A DNA stretch of 64,000 nucleotides from Flavilitoribacter nigricans DSM 23189 = NBRC 102662. Lineage in GTDB: Bacteria > Bacteroidota > Bacteroidia > Chitinophagales > Saprospiraceae. A model generated the notes under the pieces. It did no database searches and was not told the DNA's origin. It saw only the letters and a program-made list of their open reading frames with translations. Positions 50,720 to 59,764 of the stretch are shown piece after piece. The position numbers and the translations under genes are program-made. The stretch covers positions 310,001-374,000 of the forward strand of contig NZ_PDUD01000017.1 in the NCBI RefSeq assembly GCF_002646595.1. The letters are read 5' to 3'. The first letter of the stretch is position 1, and each line of letters starts with the position of its first letter.

Positions 50720-52387
50720 TTAAGGAACTACCACGTCCTTCTTATCTTTTTTCTCTACTTTCTTCCACTCGAACTTCCGCTTACCTTTCGTCATCATCGC
50801 CTGCTTAACGGCTTCGTAGGCATTCACCATACCACCGGTAACACTCAGGTCGGAGAAAGGAACCAGTTCTTCGGTACCCGGCTTGATCACTTTCCCTTTG
50901 AACGGCTGGGCGGAATCCATGATGATGTCTTTCACCTGATTGGCCGTTAGCGTCGGGAAATAAGAGCGCAGGATGGCCGCTACCCCGGCAACCGTCGGAG
51001 AAGCCATACTCGTACCTTGCAGTTTTTCGTATTTATCGTTGGGAACGGTCGCGTAGATCTCCACACCCGGCGCGAATACATCCACAAATTCCGGGCTGTA
51101 GTTGGAGAAAGAAGCCACCAGGTCCTCCCCTTCACCGTAGTTCAGGGCACCTACCTCGATCCAGTTCTTCGCCTCTTTGGGCGCGAACAGGCCTTTTTTG
51201 GCGTAGCGATCGTTCGGATAGTTGTTATCCATTTGGTTCTGCTGGGCAGCGTTACCCGCAGCGTGTACCAGCAGTACGTCGTTTTTCTTGGCGTATTTCA
51301 CCGCGTCGTCCACAGCTTTTTTGTAAGGAGAGTATCCTTTACCGAAGCTCATGTTGATGATCTCGGCGCCGTTATCCACCGCGTAGCGAATGGCATTGGC
51401 AACGTCTTTATCGCGTTCGTCACCGTCGGGGACCGCACGCACAGACATGATCAGCACATTGTCGGCTACGCCGTCCATGCCAATATCGTTGCCGCGTACC
51501 GCACCGATGATACCCGCTACGTGCGTGCCGTGCTGGGCGTCGGGGCCTTCCACATCGTTGTTGCCGTAGTTGCGGTCTTCTACATTGCTGGGATCGTCAC
51601 CCACGATAGAGCGGGCGTCGAAATCCGGGTTGTAGTTGTAGTTGAACTGTCCGTCCAGGTAATCGAAATAGCCTTTCAGCTCTTTGTAAACGTCACCGAA
51701 ACTCTGGCCCTGTTCTACAAAACCCTGCGCCATATTGGCCACCTGGGTCATCACCGGATCTTCCGTTTTGAATTTCTGCAGATCTTCAATCGTGATATCG
51801 GCGGGTTCTTTACCCACCTGCTCGATCAGTTTGTCGAATGCACCCAGAATGGCACCGAACTGCATTACTTTCGGTCCGAGATCTTCACGTTTGTTGTCGA
51901 TCTCTTCCTTATATTCCTGAAACTGTTCGAATTCTTCTTTTTCCTTTCCGGAGAAATCGCTCGCGCTTTTGCCTTCGTATTTGCCTTTCAGCTTGTTGTA
52001 CAAACGCACTACTTCGAGGTTCTCCTGCTGCACATTCTTACCGTCTTTTCCACCGATAAAGTTCCAACCGTGGATATCGTCAATATAGCCGTTCTGATCA
52101 TCATCTATGCCGTTACCGGGGATCTCGTCTTCGTTTACCCACATATTGGCGGCCAGGTCTTCGTGTTCTGCATCTACACCGGAGTCGATCACCGCAACGA
52201 TCACTTTTCTCGCCTGACGACCTTTCAGTATTTCCTGATAGACTTTTTCCGTACTCAATCCAGGATACCCATCTTTATCTTGGTTCAGATGGAACCAGTT
52301 GTTGGGAGCAGCATCCTGAGCCATCGCCCAACTCGCCACTAACATCAACATCCCAGACAACAAATTTTTCAAAATCATTCGTGTCAT
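50720..52387 (-). CDS. Secreted S8 (subtilisin-family) serine protease
   Basis: 555 residues with a Sec signal peptide (ASWAMAQ; Met4 is an alternative start). The catalytic triad is complete: D68 in VAVIDSGVDAEHEDLAAN, H286 in HGTHVAGIIGAVRG, S460 in GTSMASPTVAGVAA, with the oxyanion Asn in HAAGNAAQ. The propeptide before the catalytic domain is very short (about 40 residues), and an insertion of ~170 mainly charged, helical residues separates the Asp from the His (about 110-260). A T9SS tail is absent. It is probably periplasmic or outer-membrane associated. It shares a terminator with recF-DUF721. Confidence 0.93.
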   Translation of the reverse strand: MTRMILKNLLSGMLMLVASWAMAQDAAPNNWFHLNQDKDGYPGLSTEKVYQEILKGRQARKVIVAVIDSGVDAEHEDLAANMWVNEDEIPGNGIDDDQNGYIDDIHGWNFIGGKDGKNVQQENLEVVRLYNKLKGKYEGKSASDFSGKEKEEFEQFQEYKEEIDNKREDLGPKVMQFGAILGAFDKLIEQVGKEPADITIEDLQKFKTEDPVMTQVANMAQGFVEQGQSFGDVYKELKGYFDYLDGQFNYNYNPDFDARSIVGDDPSNVEDRNYGNNDVEGPDAQHGTHVAGIIGAVRGNDIGMDGVADNVLIMSVRAVPDGDERDKDVANAIRYAVDNGAEIINMSFGKGYSPYKKAVDDAVKYAKKNDVLLVHAAGNAAQQNQMDNNYPNDRYAKKGLFAPKEAKNWIEVGALNYGEGEDLVASFSNYSPEFVDVFAPGVEIYATVPNDKYEKLQGTSMASPTVAGVAAILRSYFPTLTANQVKDIIMDSAQPFKGKVIKPGTEELVPFSDLSVTGGMVNAYEAVKQAMMTKGKRKFEWKKVEKKDKKDVVVP

Positions 52388-52614
52388 GTTATTTTTTAAT
52401 AAATTTTTTCAGATTAAAGAACGTGATTAAAATATAGAAGTTGCTTATTTTTCTACATAAACGTGTAAAATACCTTTCATCTCGGCAAAAAGACCGATTT
52501 TTGACAATACCTTAACATCGGCGATGTTGAGCACTTGCCGGCAGAAGGTACAGGAGGAACGGACAGCTCAGCGCCCCCTTCGCAGCGATATCCCTCATCT
52601 AAAAACAGTACATC

Positions 52615-53487
52615 ATGGACAACCCAAGTAAAATTCTGGTCGCCCTGCTCGGCTTTTTTCTCAGTGTAAGCCTACCGCTTTCCGCCCAACATTTCGAGTT
52701 CGGCCTGCTCGGCGGCGCATCCAATTATCTGGGTGATCTGAGCAACAACTCCCGGACCATGTTCATCAAAGAGACCAACCTGGCCGGTGGCGCTTTCATT
52801 CGCTATAATGTGCACGAAATGGCCACGATCCGACTGGGCGCCAACTATACGGTGATCTCCGGACACGACCAGAACGCCACGGATACCGAGCTACAGGGTC
52901 GCAATCTGAGCTTTTCCAGCCCGGTGATCGACATTGCCCTTATTGGTGAATTCAATGTGCTGGGTTACCAGCCCTACAACTTATACCGCCCGTTCTCGCC
53001 CTATCTTTTTGTCGGGATCGGCATGTTCATGTACGACCCCAGTACCCTCTACGAAGGAGAGAAGGTAAAGCTCCGGCCCCTGGGCACGGAAGGGCAGGGC
53101 AATGAAGGACGTCCCGCGCCCTACGGGAAATCCGGGATCTCCATTCCTTTCGGTTTAGGTTTCAAATATGCGCTCAGCGATAAGATCAACCTGGGTCTCG
53201 AATTCGGTGCCCGCCATACCAACACCGATTACCTGGACGACGTCAGTACCATCTTTGTTGATCCGCAAACGCTAAGCCCGACTGCCGCCGCACTGAGCAA
53301 CCGGAGCGGGGAGATCGCCGGCAATGACCTGTCGCGTTACAGTCCGGGAATGGCCCGGGGAGATGCCCGGAAAAAAGACTGGTTCTTCATCGCCGGATTG
53401 ACTGTTTCCTACAACTTCATTGATAATGGTCTGGTGGGAAGTCGCGCTCGCCGGAGCGGCGGCCGCAAAGGATGTCGGACGGAATAA
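52615..53487 (+). CDS. PorG-like outer membrane beta-barrel (DUF6089 family)
   Basis: 290 residues with a signal peptide ending LSAQ. The start of the mature protein HFEFGLLGGASNYLGDLSNN is the family hallmark, followed by alternating strands of an eight-stranded barrel (AGGAFIRYNVHEMATIRLGA, YLFVGIGMFMYDPSTLY, GISIPFGLGFKYALSDKINL, WFFIAGLTVSYNF). PorG is an outer-membrane component linked to T9SS; most members are unassigned. The C-terminal ~20 residues (GSRARRSGGRKGCRTE) are Arg/Gly-rich and atypical for a barrel end. Its presence fits the T9SS cargo proteins in this window. Confidence 0.8.
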   Translation: MDNPSKILVALLGFFLSVSLPLSAQHFEFGLLGGASNYLGDLSNNSRTMFIKETNLAGGAFIRYNVHEMATIRLGANYTVISGHDQNATDTELQGRNLSFSSPVIDIALIGEFNVLGYQPYNLYRPFSPYLFVGIGMFMYDPSTLYEGEKVKLRPLGTEGQGNEGRPAPYGKSGISIPFGLGFKYALSDKINLGLEFGARHTNTDYLDDVSTIFVDPQTLSPTAAALSNRSGEIAGNDLSRYSPGMARGDARKKDWFFIAGLTVSYNFIDNGLVGSRARRSGGRKGCRTE

Positions 53488-53713
53488 CAGTCCGGGATTC
53501 ATGCGAATTAAGAGTTATTTTTGTAGGGAATGTGCCTGTAGACTCAAAATGTAGGTAGCCAAAAGACCATTTCATGGCTTAGCGTGCTTTAGATATGCCG
53601 TGTAAAAACACATTGCGTACCTACGGCACGCTGGATCTCGCGAATTATTGGACGTTCTACCCATATTTCGTCCTTACAGGACTTTTGTTTATCTCCTGAG
53701 ATCCATTCGCAGG

Positions 53714-53749
53714 GATTCGGTACGCCCGACAGAGCAGACGTACCGAATC
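53714..53749 (+). terminator. Hairpin between PorG-like and amidohydrolase genes
   Basis: GATTCGGTACG (53714-53724) is perfectly mirrored at 53739-53749, loop of 14 bases. The gap 53488-53762 between these convergent genes also holds a stretch reading CGTACCTACGGCACGCTGG .. TTCTACCCATATTTCGTCC, a wording I associate with a dispersed Bacteroidota repeat, though only one copy is seen here. Confidence 0.55.
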
Positions 53750-53762
53750 TCCGGGCTACTTT

Positions 53763-55103
53763 TTATTTATACCGCTTGCCGTGCTTCAGGACCAGATCAA
53801 CGTCCTGCAACAGGCTGATATAGCGCAAAACATCTCCCTTAACGGCGATGATATCCGCGTATTTTCCCTCACTGATCGTTCCTACCTCTTTGTCTACGCC
53901 CATCAGTACGGAGGGCCAGTAAGTGGCGGCCTTGATGGTATACATGGGATCGATGCCGAATTCGTTGACCCATACATCCAGTTCGTTCCAGGTAGACTGG
54001 CAGTGAAACTTCATGGGAATACCACTGTCGGTGCCGGTCAGCAGCACCACGCCGGCATTTATCAGTTGCTTCACTTTTCGTTCCAGGGTCGGCCGGCGGG
54101 AAGGCGTCAGTTGGAAATAAGGTAATCTTCCCGGGTGCTGGATGGATTGTTCTATGTCGGCGATGATATCCTCCGGCAGGTCCAGGTGCCAGCAATCATT
54201 GTCCAGTTTTTCCGGATTATCCCGCAGGTATTCGTAGTTGTACAAGCCCTCCACGGTGGGCGTCCAGAAGAGAGGCCCTTTGTTCATCTGGGCGGTCCGT
54301 TCTTTGATCATCTCCATGACGTCGGCCGGATACTCGGGCGCCGAAGACAAGCCGGTATGTTCAAAGCAATCCACACCGGCAGCCAGTCCACGCCGGATCT
54401 CCTCCGGACGGTGCGCGTGGGCCACTACCGTCAGGCCGTGCTGGTGCGCTTCCTCCACGACCGCCTGCACCTCCTCCGTACTCATCTGATCCTGATCGAT
54501 GAGTTTGATACAGTCCACTCCGGCTTCGGCCAGGCGGCGTACTTTGGCCCGGGCATCGCTCACTCCGTTGACGCCCCAGCGAAAAGCTTCCGTTCCGGGA
54601 TAAGGCTGGTGTTGGATGAACGGACCAGACATATACATGGTCGGCCCCGGCAGTTCGCCCCGGTTGATCCGGTCCCGGACCGCAATACTCGCGTCCAGGG
54701 GAGCACCCAGGTCCCGGGCGCTTGTGATCCCGGCCAGCAGTAACTGATGGGCCGATGCCGGCATGATGATACTGGCCAATTGGTCGATGTAGGCCGTATC
54801 CCAGTGCGCGTAATCCGCGTGGCCGTTGATCATGAGGTGCACATGCATGTCCCAGAGCCCGGGCAGCACACTCATGCCTTCGGTGGAAATGATCTCGGCG
54901 CCCTCCGGGATCTCGATCTGTCCCACCTGACCGATCGCTTTTATGCGTTCTCCTTCAACGATGACCACGCTGTTGGCCAGTGGTTGCCCGCCGAAACCAT
55001 CGATCAGTCGCCCGCCAACCAGGGCCTTGATACCGTTAGCCTGGGCGAATATCCAGCCCGGTAAGCACAGTAAAATGAATAATGTGTAAGTGAGTTTTTT
55101 CAT
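53763..55103 (-). CDS. Secreted amidohydrolase
   Basis: 446 residues with a signal peptide ending IFAQ. It belongs to the amidohydrolase superfamily (imidazolonepropionase/prolidase-like branch): GGRLIDGFGGQPLANSVVIV, LPGLWDMHVHLMINGHADYA with the HxH metal site, GVDCIKLIDQDQMSTEEVQA, HGLTVVAHAHRPEEIRRGLA, VVLLTGTDSGIPMKFHCQ with the late metal Asp, and VGTISEGKYADIIAV. Exported members often hydrolyse dipeptides or imides; the substrate is not known. No T9SS tail. A short Asp-terminated barrel and length are typical. Confidence 0.9.
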   Translation of the reverse strand: MKKLTYTLFILLCLPGWIFAQANGIKALVGGRLIDGFGGQPLANSVVIVEGERIKAIGQVGQIEIPEGAEIISTEGMSVLPGLWDMHVHLMINGHADYAHWDTAYIDQLASIIMPASAHQLLLAGITSARDLGAPLDASIAVRDRINRGELPGPTMYMSGPFIQHQPYPGTEAFRWGVNGVSDARAKVRRLAEAGVDCIKLIDQDQMSTEEVQAVVEEAHQHGLTVVAHAHRPEEIRRGLAAGVDCFEHTGLSSAPEYPADVMEMIKERTAQMNKGPLFWTPTVEGLYNYEYLRDNPEKLDNDCWHLDLPEDIIADIEQSIQHPGRLPYFQLTPSRRPTLERKVKQLINAGVVLLTGTDSGIPMKFHCQSTWNELDVWVNEFGIDPMYTIKAATYWPSVLMGVDKEVGTISEGKYADIIAVKGDVLRYISLLQDVDLVLKHGKRYK

Positions 55104-55322
55104 ACCTTCTGAATTGTGGTAAGTAAGGTATCAAATTTCCGCCTGACTACCCTCCGACCCCGGGGAATTCCTGAGCAATAATGCCTTCGGGGTCAATTCG
55201 GCCGTTTGTTTACCGGTAAATGGCCGGGATCTAAATTTTAAAAAACATTAAATGGTAAGAATTTTCTGGCTGAGTATAATACGCCATTGAATAAAACCAA
55301 ATTATTTCTAGTGAACAAAAAC

Positions 55323-55353
55323 TTGTTTTTAAAAGCGAAAGCCCTTACCTTTG
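55323..55353 (+). promoter_or_regulatory. Promoter of the gene at 55375
   Basis: TTG at 55323-55325, a 20-base spacer and TACCTTTG at 55346-55353, a perfect TAnnTTTG. Transcription would begin near 55358, giving a leader of about 17 bases. This is one of the clearest phylum-type promoters in the window. Confidence 0.7.
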
Positions 55354-55374
55354 GTTGGAACCAAAAAATCCGGC

Positions 55375-56073
55375 ATGAAGAAACAAGCTGGTCACCGTAA
55401 ATATAATTTCCCGGACGCCGATCTCTACCTGCAGTGCATGGAGCGGATCCGCTACGCCGCCCGGGACAAAAAGGAATTTGCCCAGTACGGCTACGATGTG
55501 GATCGCCTCAAGGGTTTCCAGAATCTCTGTCAAAAATTCCAGGCGTTGCCGGATGACGACGAGCTACTGGGCGATCAGATGATCACCACCGAAAAGAAAT
55601 ACAAAGCAGCGGAGAATCTGAAAAGTGCCATCCGCAGTCTGATGACCCGCGTTGCGATGAAGTACAGCAATCGCAGCGGTCGCTACCGTAAATTCGGTAC
55701 CGCCAAACTCGGGGATATGACCGATGCCCAGCTATTGTTCTGCGGCCGCCGTGTAATCCGGGTAGCCCGGCAACAAATGGATTTTCTGGCCGATCAGGGG
55801 GTAAACGAAAACGTACTCAGCCGGATCGCCAATGCCTGTAAAGACTTTGAAACGGCACTGAACATCCAGCAGGATAAGGTGGCGGATCGCGATATTTCCG
55901 TGGAACTGCGGGTAGATCAGGGTAACCGCCTGTACGATGAACTGATCGTACTCTGTAACATCGGTAAGGATATCTGGGCGGAAAAAGACCCCGTGAAATA
56001 CGAGAACTACTGCATCTACGAAAGCAACAACGACCAGAAGATCGCCCGGAAAGAACGGGAAGCAAAATCCTAA
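55375..56073 (+). CDS. Conserved-looking cytoplasmic protein, unknown function
   Basis: 232 residues from ATG at 55375; the frame is open from a TTG at 55351 inside the promoter, so that start is rejected. The sequence is highly charged and helical (YLQCMERIRYAARDKKEFAQ, AAENLKSAIRSLMTRVAMKY, FLADQGVNENVLSRIANACK, LYDELIVLCNIGKDIWAEKD), with few hydrophobic runs. No signal peptide or catalytic motif is seen. I do not recognise a family. The strong promoter and monocistronic setting suggest good expression. The Arg/Lys-rich mid-section (NRSGRYRKFGTAKLG) could bind nucleic acid, which is only a guess. Confidence 0.75.
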   Translation: MKKQAGHRKYNFPDADLYLQCMERIRYAARDKKEFAQYGYDVDRLKGFQNLCQKFQALPDDDELLGDQMITTEKKYKAAENLKSAIRSLMTRVAMKYSNRSGRYRKFGTAKLGDMTDAQLLFCGRRVIRVARQQMDFLADQGVNENVLSRIANACKDFETALNIQQDKVADRDISVELRVDQGNRLYDELIVLCNIGKDIWAEKDPVKYENYCIYESNNDQKIARKEREAKS

Positions 56074-56218
56074 AGCTTTCGGTTTCCTGGATAAGATCAA
56101 TGTAGGCACCCGGATGGTAGCTGAGGCAGAGTCTTCAGCTTGCCGGTACCAATAAATTTGCTCCGGATGGATGGTCTGTCCGGAGGATCGTTTTTTGCTC
56201 ACTTCTGATGACTAAACC

Positions 56219-56611
56219 ATGAAAAAAGAACTCCTCTTCAGCGCCATTCTGGCCACTACCCTGTTTGTCTTTTTCCGTCTGGTAATTTTCCGGGATCATT
56301 GGGATGCCGGAATAGATGTGTCTTGGCACGACAGCTACTATGTATTATCGCCGGTGCTGACTACCGGCTGGCTGGTGGGGCTCATCCTGTTCCTGGTGTA
56401 CTGGGTTCGTTCGCTTCGCTCCTGGTTCCAGTACCGGCCGATCAACACCGTCTTGTTGGGCCTCAGCGGTTTGCTGGTGCTTTCCCACGGTCTGCTCTTT
56501 ATCTTTTTGCAACAAATGGGGTCCAGTCCGCTCTCCGTATTGGTGTTGGGAATATTGCTGACCAGTTTATGCAGTCTCGTCTTTTTGGGCTGGAAAACCC
56601 GGCAGAGATAA
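56219..56611 (+). CDS. Small polytopic membrane protein with a COX1-like HD(T/S)YYV motif
   Basis: 130 residues. Three or four hydrophobic segments (about 5-23, 45-65, 78-97, 105-122). Between the first and second lies DVSWHDSYYVLSP, which resembles the HDTYYVVAH motif of cytochrome c oxidase subunit I; the other oxidase residues are missing, so it is not an oxidase. Small membrane proteins carrying this motif are known from Bacteroidota without assigned function. It is convergent with the pabC-like gene, leaving a 13-base gap. It follows the gene at 55375 by 145 bases, so it could be cotranscribed, but no strong evidence exists. Confidence 0.65.
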   Translation: MKKELLFSAILATTLFVFFRLVIFRDHWDAGIDVSWHDSYYVLSPVLTTGWLVGLILFLVYWVRSLRSWFQYRPINTVLLGLSGLLVLSHGLLFIFLQQMGSSPLSVLVLGILLTSLCSLVFLGWKTRQR

Positions 56612-56624
56612 AGCGGGATCCAAT

Positions 56625-57248
56625 TCAGGCCGATATCCGGATCTGTTCCACTGCGATCCGCGGTGCCTCCTCCCATTCCATCATGCCATTGATCAGTCGC
56701 ATTTCCCGAAATTGCGGCAGGTCCTGCACGTGGATATCCGCGGCATGGATTAAACCGGCTCGCAGATAACGGCCCCGGGCCGTACCCGGCAAAAGCGGGC
56801 GGGCGGGCGTAAACCATTTCGAACCGTCGAAAAGAGCAATATTGGCGTAAGAGGTATCGGTAAGTAAACCGTCGCGAATCAGCAGTACATCGTCACCGTA
56901 GGTACGATCCCGAAAGAGTTGCTGGAGAGCTTCCCGGTCTGCGTATTTGTGGGCGTATTGGACGTTGTCTGCCTGCACCAATTGCACCGCAGTAACCGGC
57001 CGGATGCGGTAGGGTTGGATATCGATCTCTTCAATCGCCGCGCCGTACACCACTCTGAGTTTAAAAAGCCCTTCCTTATACGAATTCGGAATGTCAATCG
57101 CTTCGGATAGATCAATGGCCGGATATTGGTCGTAGTAATAGCGATGGCTCGCATTCAGGCGCGCCTGGTGGGCCGCCAGATAGGGCATCCGGCCATTCTC
57201 CAGACGGATGGTTTCGAGTAAGCGGGGAGCCTGCTGACCGGTCATCAT
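56625..57248 (-). CDS. Class IV aminotransferase, probable 4-amino-4-deoxychorismate lyase
   Basis: 207 residues. Fold-type-IV PLP signatures: RLENGRMPYLAAHQARLNAS, GLFKLRVVYG, the VQYAHKYADREALQQLF stretch with the PLP lysine, LLIRDGLLTDTSYANIALFD and GTARGRYLRAGLI. The short length (about 270 is usual) comes from a trimmed N-terminus and loop. Linked by only three bases to the upstream pabB gene, it should provide the lyase step that releases p-aminobenzoate from aminodeoxychorismate for folate. Start Met1 is followed by Met2; both are possible. The 3' end is 13 bases from a convergent gene. Confidence 0.85.
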   Translation of the reverse strand: MMTGQQAPRLLETIRLENGRMPYLAAHQARLNASHRYYYDQYPAIDLSEAIDIPNSYKEGLFKLRVVYGAAIEEIDIQPYRIRPVTAVQLVQADNVQYAHKYADREALQQLFRDRTYGDDVLLIRDGLLTDTSYANIALFDGSKWFTPARPLLPGTARGRYLRAGLIHAADIHVQDLPQFREMRLINGMMEWEEAPRIAVEQIRISA

Positions 57249-57251
57249 TCC

Positions 57252-58292
57252 TTAAATTTCAAGTTGTAAACGTCCGGTGCCTTTAGATCTTTGCCCGGAA
57301 GCCGAGCCGCCGCCCAGCGGAAGATCCACTTTGCGGATCATTTCGTGGTATTCGTCCGCCGCCTGGCTGAAGGTCGTGATGCCGCCGCCGGATTTGAATA
57401 CCAGTCCATCCGGATCTTCCTCTACGTAGCGGATCAGCACTGCGCTGTCCAGATCACGGCCGTCGAAAATGCCCGCTACGCCGGTGTAGTAACCGCGTTC
57501 GTAGCCTTCTGCGGCCCGGATCACTTCTACCGTTTTTGGTTTGGGGGCTCCACTGATGGAACCGGCTGGCAACAGCCGAAAGATCAGCTCGCCGATGTGT
57601 TGGTAGTAATCTTCGGGCAGGTCACCGCTGATCTCCGAACTCGTTTGCCAGATGCCGCCGCGACTGGTCCGGATCCGGTCCAGATAGCGGTAGCGATCTA
57701 CCCGCACCCGGCGGGCTACCTGACTCAGGTCATTTCGGATGAGATCCACAATGGTGGCGTGTTCGGCCTTTTCTTTCGGATTATTCAGCAGTACGTCCGG
57801 ACCGCCCGGTACGGCGGTATCCAGGGTGCCCTTCATGGGATAGGAAAAGATCCTTCCCTCCCGGATCCGCACAAAGGTCTCCGGCGAGAAACAGGTAAAA
57901 TGACCACGCCACCACAACTGATACGGAGCATCAGTAATTTGAAACATTTGTTGTAGATCCAGATTAGTGGTTAAGCGTGTTGGAAAAGTAAGATTTAGTA
58001 AGAAGGAGTCTCCGCGGTGGAGATGTTGTTGTACCAATTCGTAAGACTGGTTGTACCGAGTAAACGGAATTGGGACGGCCTCAAAAACGATATGTTCAAC
58101 CGTGGGACCGGGCGCAGATGCCCTGTTTCGAAAATCCGGAAAATCATACTGTAAAACATCCGGATCAATATCTTGCAAAGGGATCACGATGGGTTTAAGC
58201 TGCTCAAAGTCAATGATGAACAAAAAGGGGCAGCGATTTTTCCCCAGGTGATTCATATAAGATCGCGCATCAGTTTTTTGGAGTACTTGCAT
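57252..58292 (-). CDS. pabB: Aminodeoxychorismate synthase component I
   Basis: 346 residues; ATG at 58256 (MNHLGKNRCPFLFIIDFEQL) is an alternative start. The chorismate-binding domain fills the protein: SYELVQQHLHRGDSFLLNLT, FSYPMKGTLDTAVPGG, AEHATIVDLIRNDLSQVARR, and the C-terminal LPAGSISGAPKPKTVEVIRA, AEGYERGYYTGVAGIFDGRD and ILIRYVEEDPDG. The enzyme adds ammonia to chorismate to give 4-amino-4-deoxychorismate. The glutaminase (PabA) is not next to it. The long N-terminal domain seen in E. coli PabB is reduced. Three bases separate it from the class IV lyase gene, so the two form an operon. Confidence 0.92.
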   Translation of the reverse strand: MQVLQKTDARSYMNHLGKNRCPFLFIIDFEQLKPIVIPLQDIDPDVLQYDFPDFRNRASAPGPTVEHIVFEAVPIPFTRYNQSYELVQQHLHRGDSFLLNLTFPTRLTTNLDLQQMFQITDAPYQLWWRGHFTCFSPETFVRIREGRIFSYPMKGTLDTAVPGGPDVLLNNPKEKAEHATIVDLIRNDLSQVARRVRVDRYRYLDRIRTSRGGIWQTSSEISGDLPEDYYQHIGELIFRLLPAGSISGAPKPKTVEVIRAAEGYERGYYTGVAGIFDGRDLDSAVLIRYVEEDPDGLVFKSGGGITTFSQAADEYHEMIRKVDLPLGGGSASGQRSKGTGRLQLEI

Positions 58293-58398
58293 CTTTATCA
58301 GTCAAAAATTTTCAGTACCCGGTAATTCCAAACGTCCGCTGGAGCTAACCGGTTACCGACCGACTTTTTATCTTTAGACGTCAGTACTCATGAAAACG

Positions 58399-59712
58399 TC
58401 ACTTCTCTTCCGAAGGTTGGGTGGTTTTCAATTGCTTGAAGAAAGATAGGATTTTTTGGCGGTCCTCCCGCAAACTCTCCCGCGTATTCTCATCCACTTT
58501 TACGAAACGGCGCTCTAATTGCAGGGTACGGTATTGCTCGCGGTAGATCACTGCGTAATAACCCAGCAGAAAGAGGATGGCGACCAGCGGAATACCCCAC
58601 CAGCCCAGGGCCGAAGTTCCGATCAGTAGCCAGACAATCGCCCAGATGAGGAAGGCACCGATACCGACGGCCAGCCGGACCGGCTCGTAGAATTCGATAG
58701 AACGTACATTTTTATCCACGACCCATTTAGCCAGTTTAAGCGGTGGGTAGGACCAGAGCGCACCAATGAGAAAAAATGGCAAACCAACAGCCAGCTGGAC
58801 ACCCAGACCGCCGCTCTTTTCGTAGTGCCGGCTGACGACCTGATCTTCCAGTCCCAGAGCATCCAGTTTTTCGAAATACAGGTCCAGCCAGCTCCAGAGC
58901 TGGTTTTTATCTTCTTCTTCGATCCGATTCACCGTATTGGCCACATCCAGCTCCATTTCCAGCCGGCTCCGGTCCTGCTCCAGCACGGGAAAGCGATCTT
59001 CCGGATGGTCCGAACGGTGCATGACCAGCAGGCGCTCGGTCAGTTCTTCGTCATTCGGCGCTTCGATCACCACAATGCGCTCCAGCATCTCCTCGCGAAG
59101 ATCATCGGTAATCGCCGAAATGGCCGCATTGGGTTGGGCATTGTAACTTTCCATGTATTCCGAAGCCAGGATGGGATGTCCGAAATCGATTAGGACTTCG
59201 GAGCGGGACTGGTCGGCGTAGGTGTAGTTCACCCCTACCGGTACCACGTAGACTTCACCGATCTCCGGATTTTTATCCAGGGCGCCCAGGGCGATGCGGG
59301 CGGTTCCTTTGCGCAGCGGCCGCAGGCGCTTTTCGTGAATGCAGCGTCCTTCGGCCAGGATCATGATGGTCTTGTTCTCGCGCAGGGCCTGGAAGCAACT
59401 TTCAAAAGTGGCGTAGTTCTGCTTGAGATTGCTGTAGCCACCGTCCCGCATGCGGTATACCGGCAACATGTGCAGATTGCGCAGCAACTTATCGTAAAAT
59501 GACTTCTTGAAAAAATCCCCGCGTACCAGGAAGTACAACGGCCGGTCCAGAAAACACGCCAGGATACAAGGTTCGATAAATGCCGTGGGGTGGTTCGCCG
59601 CCAGGATCACCGGCTTCCCCTTCGGAATGCGGTCCGCATTCGACATTTTGATCTTCTTGTAATTCGCTTTTATGGCCAGGGCCGCCATCGGCCGTGTAAT
59701 CGGATACAACAT
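58399..59712 (-). CDS. 1-acyl-glycerol-3-phosphate acyltransferase (PlsC-like) with C-terminal membrane segments
   Basis: 437 residues. The acyltransferase domain is in the first half: KPVILAANHPTAFIEPCILA (the catalytic His of the NHxxxxxE/D motif), LYFLVRGDFFKKSFYDKLLR, MLPVYRMRDGGYSNLKQN, and ILAEGRCIHEKRLRPLRKGT (the EGR-type phosphate motif). Members add an acyl chain to lysophospholipid in the inner membrane. The second half is unlike short PlsC proteins: a charged helical stretch (240-300) and three hydrophobic segments (about 310-330, 350-390). That layout recalls other Bacteroidota lipid acyltransferases. A perfect -7 box lies upstream at 59751-59758. Confidence 0.87.
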   Translation of the reverse strand: MLYPITRPMAALAIKANYKKIKMSNADRIPKGKPVILAANHPTAFIEPCILACFLDRPLYFLVRGDFFKKSFYDKLLRNLHMLPVYRMRDGGYSNLKQNYATFESCFQALRENKTIMILAEGRCIHEKRLRPLRKGTARIALGALDKNPEIGEVYVVPVGVNYTYADQSRSEVLIDFGHPILASEYMESYNAQPNAAISAITDDLREEMLERIVVIEAPNDEELTERLLVMHRSDHPEDRFPVLEQDRSRLEMELDVANTVNRIEEEDKNQLWSWLDLYFEKLDALGLEDQVVSRHYEKSGGLGVQLAVGLPFFLIGALWSYPPLKLAKWVVDKNVRSIEFYEPVRLAVGIGAFLIWAIVWLLIGTSALGWWGIPLVAILFLLGYYAVIYREQYRTLQLERRFVKVDENTRESLREDRQKILSFFKQLKTTQPSEEK

Positions 59713-59750
59713 AATCGGTGCAAGTTGGTCGGAATTTAACCCTATGCGGC

Positions 59751-59758
59751 CAAAGGTA
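59751..59758 (-). promoter_or_regulatory. -7 element of the PlsC-like gene (TACCTTTG)
   Basis: Perfect TAnnTTTG on the minus strand, 39 bases upstream of ATG 59712 and between it and the upstream MscS stop codon. No TTG at the expected 19-base distance; one 15 bases upstream is too close. Confidence 0.45.
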
Positions 59759-59764
59759 CAAATC

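Noticed and set aside
51017-52342. Long plus-strand open frame opposite the S8 protease
   Set aside because: It is the antisense shadow of a gene with a complete catalytic triad; its translation is rich in Val, Phe and His without domain signatures.
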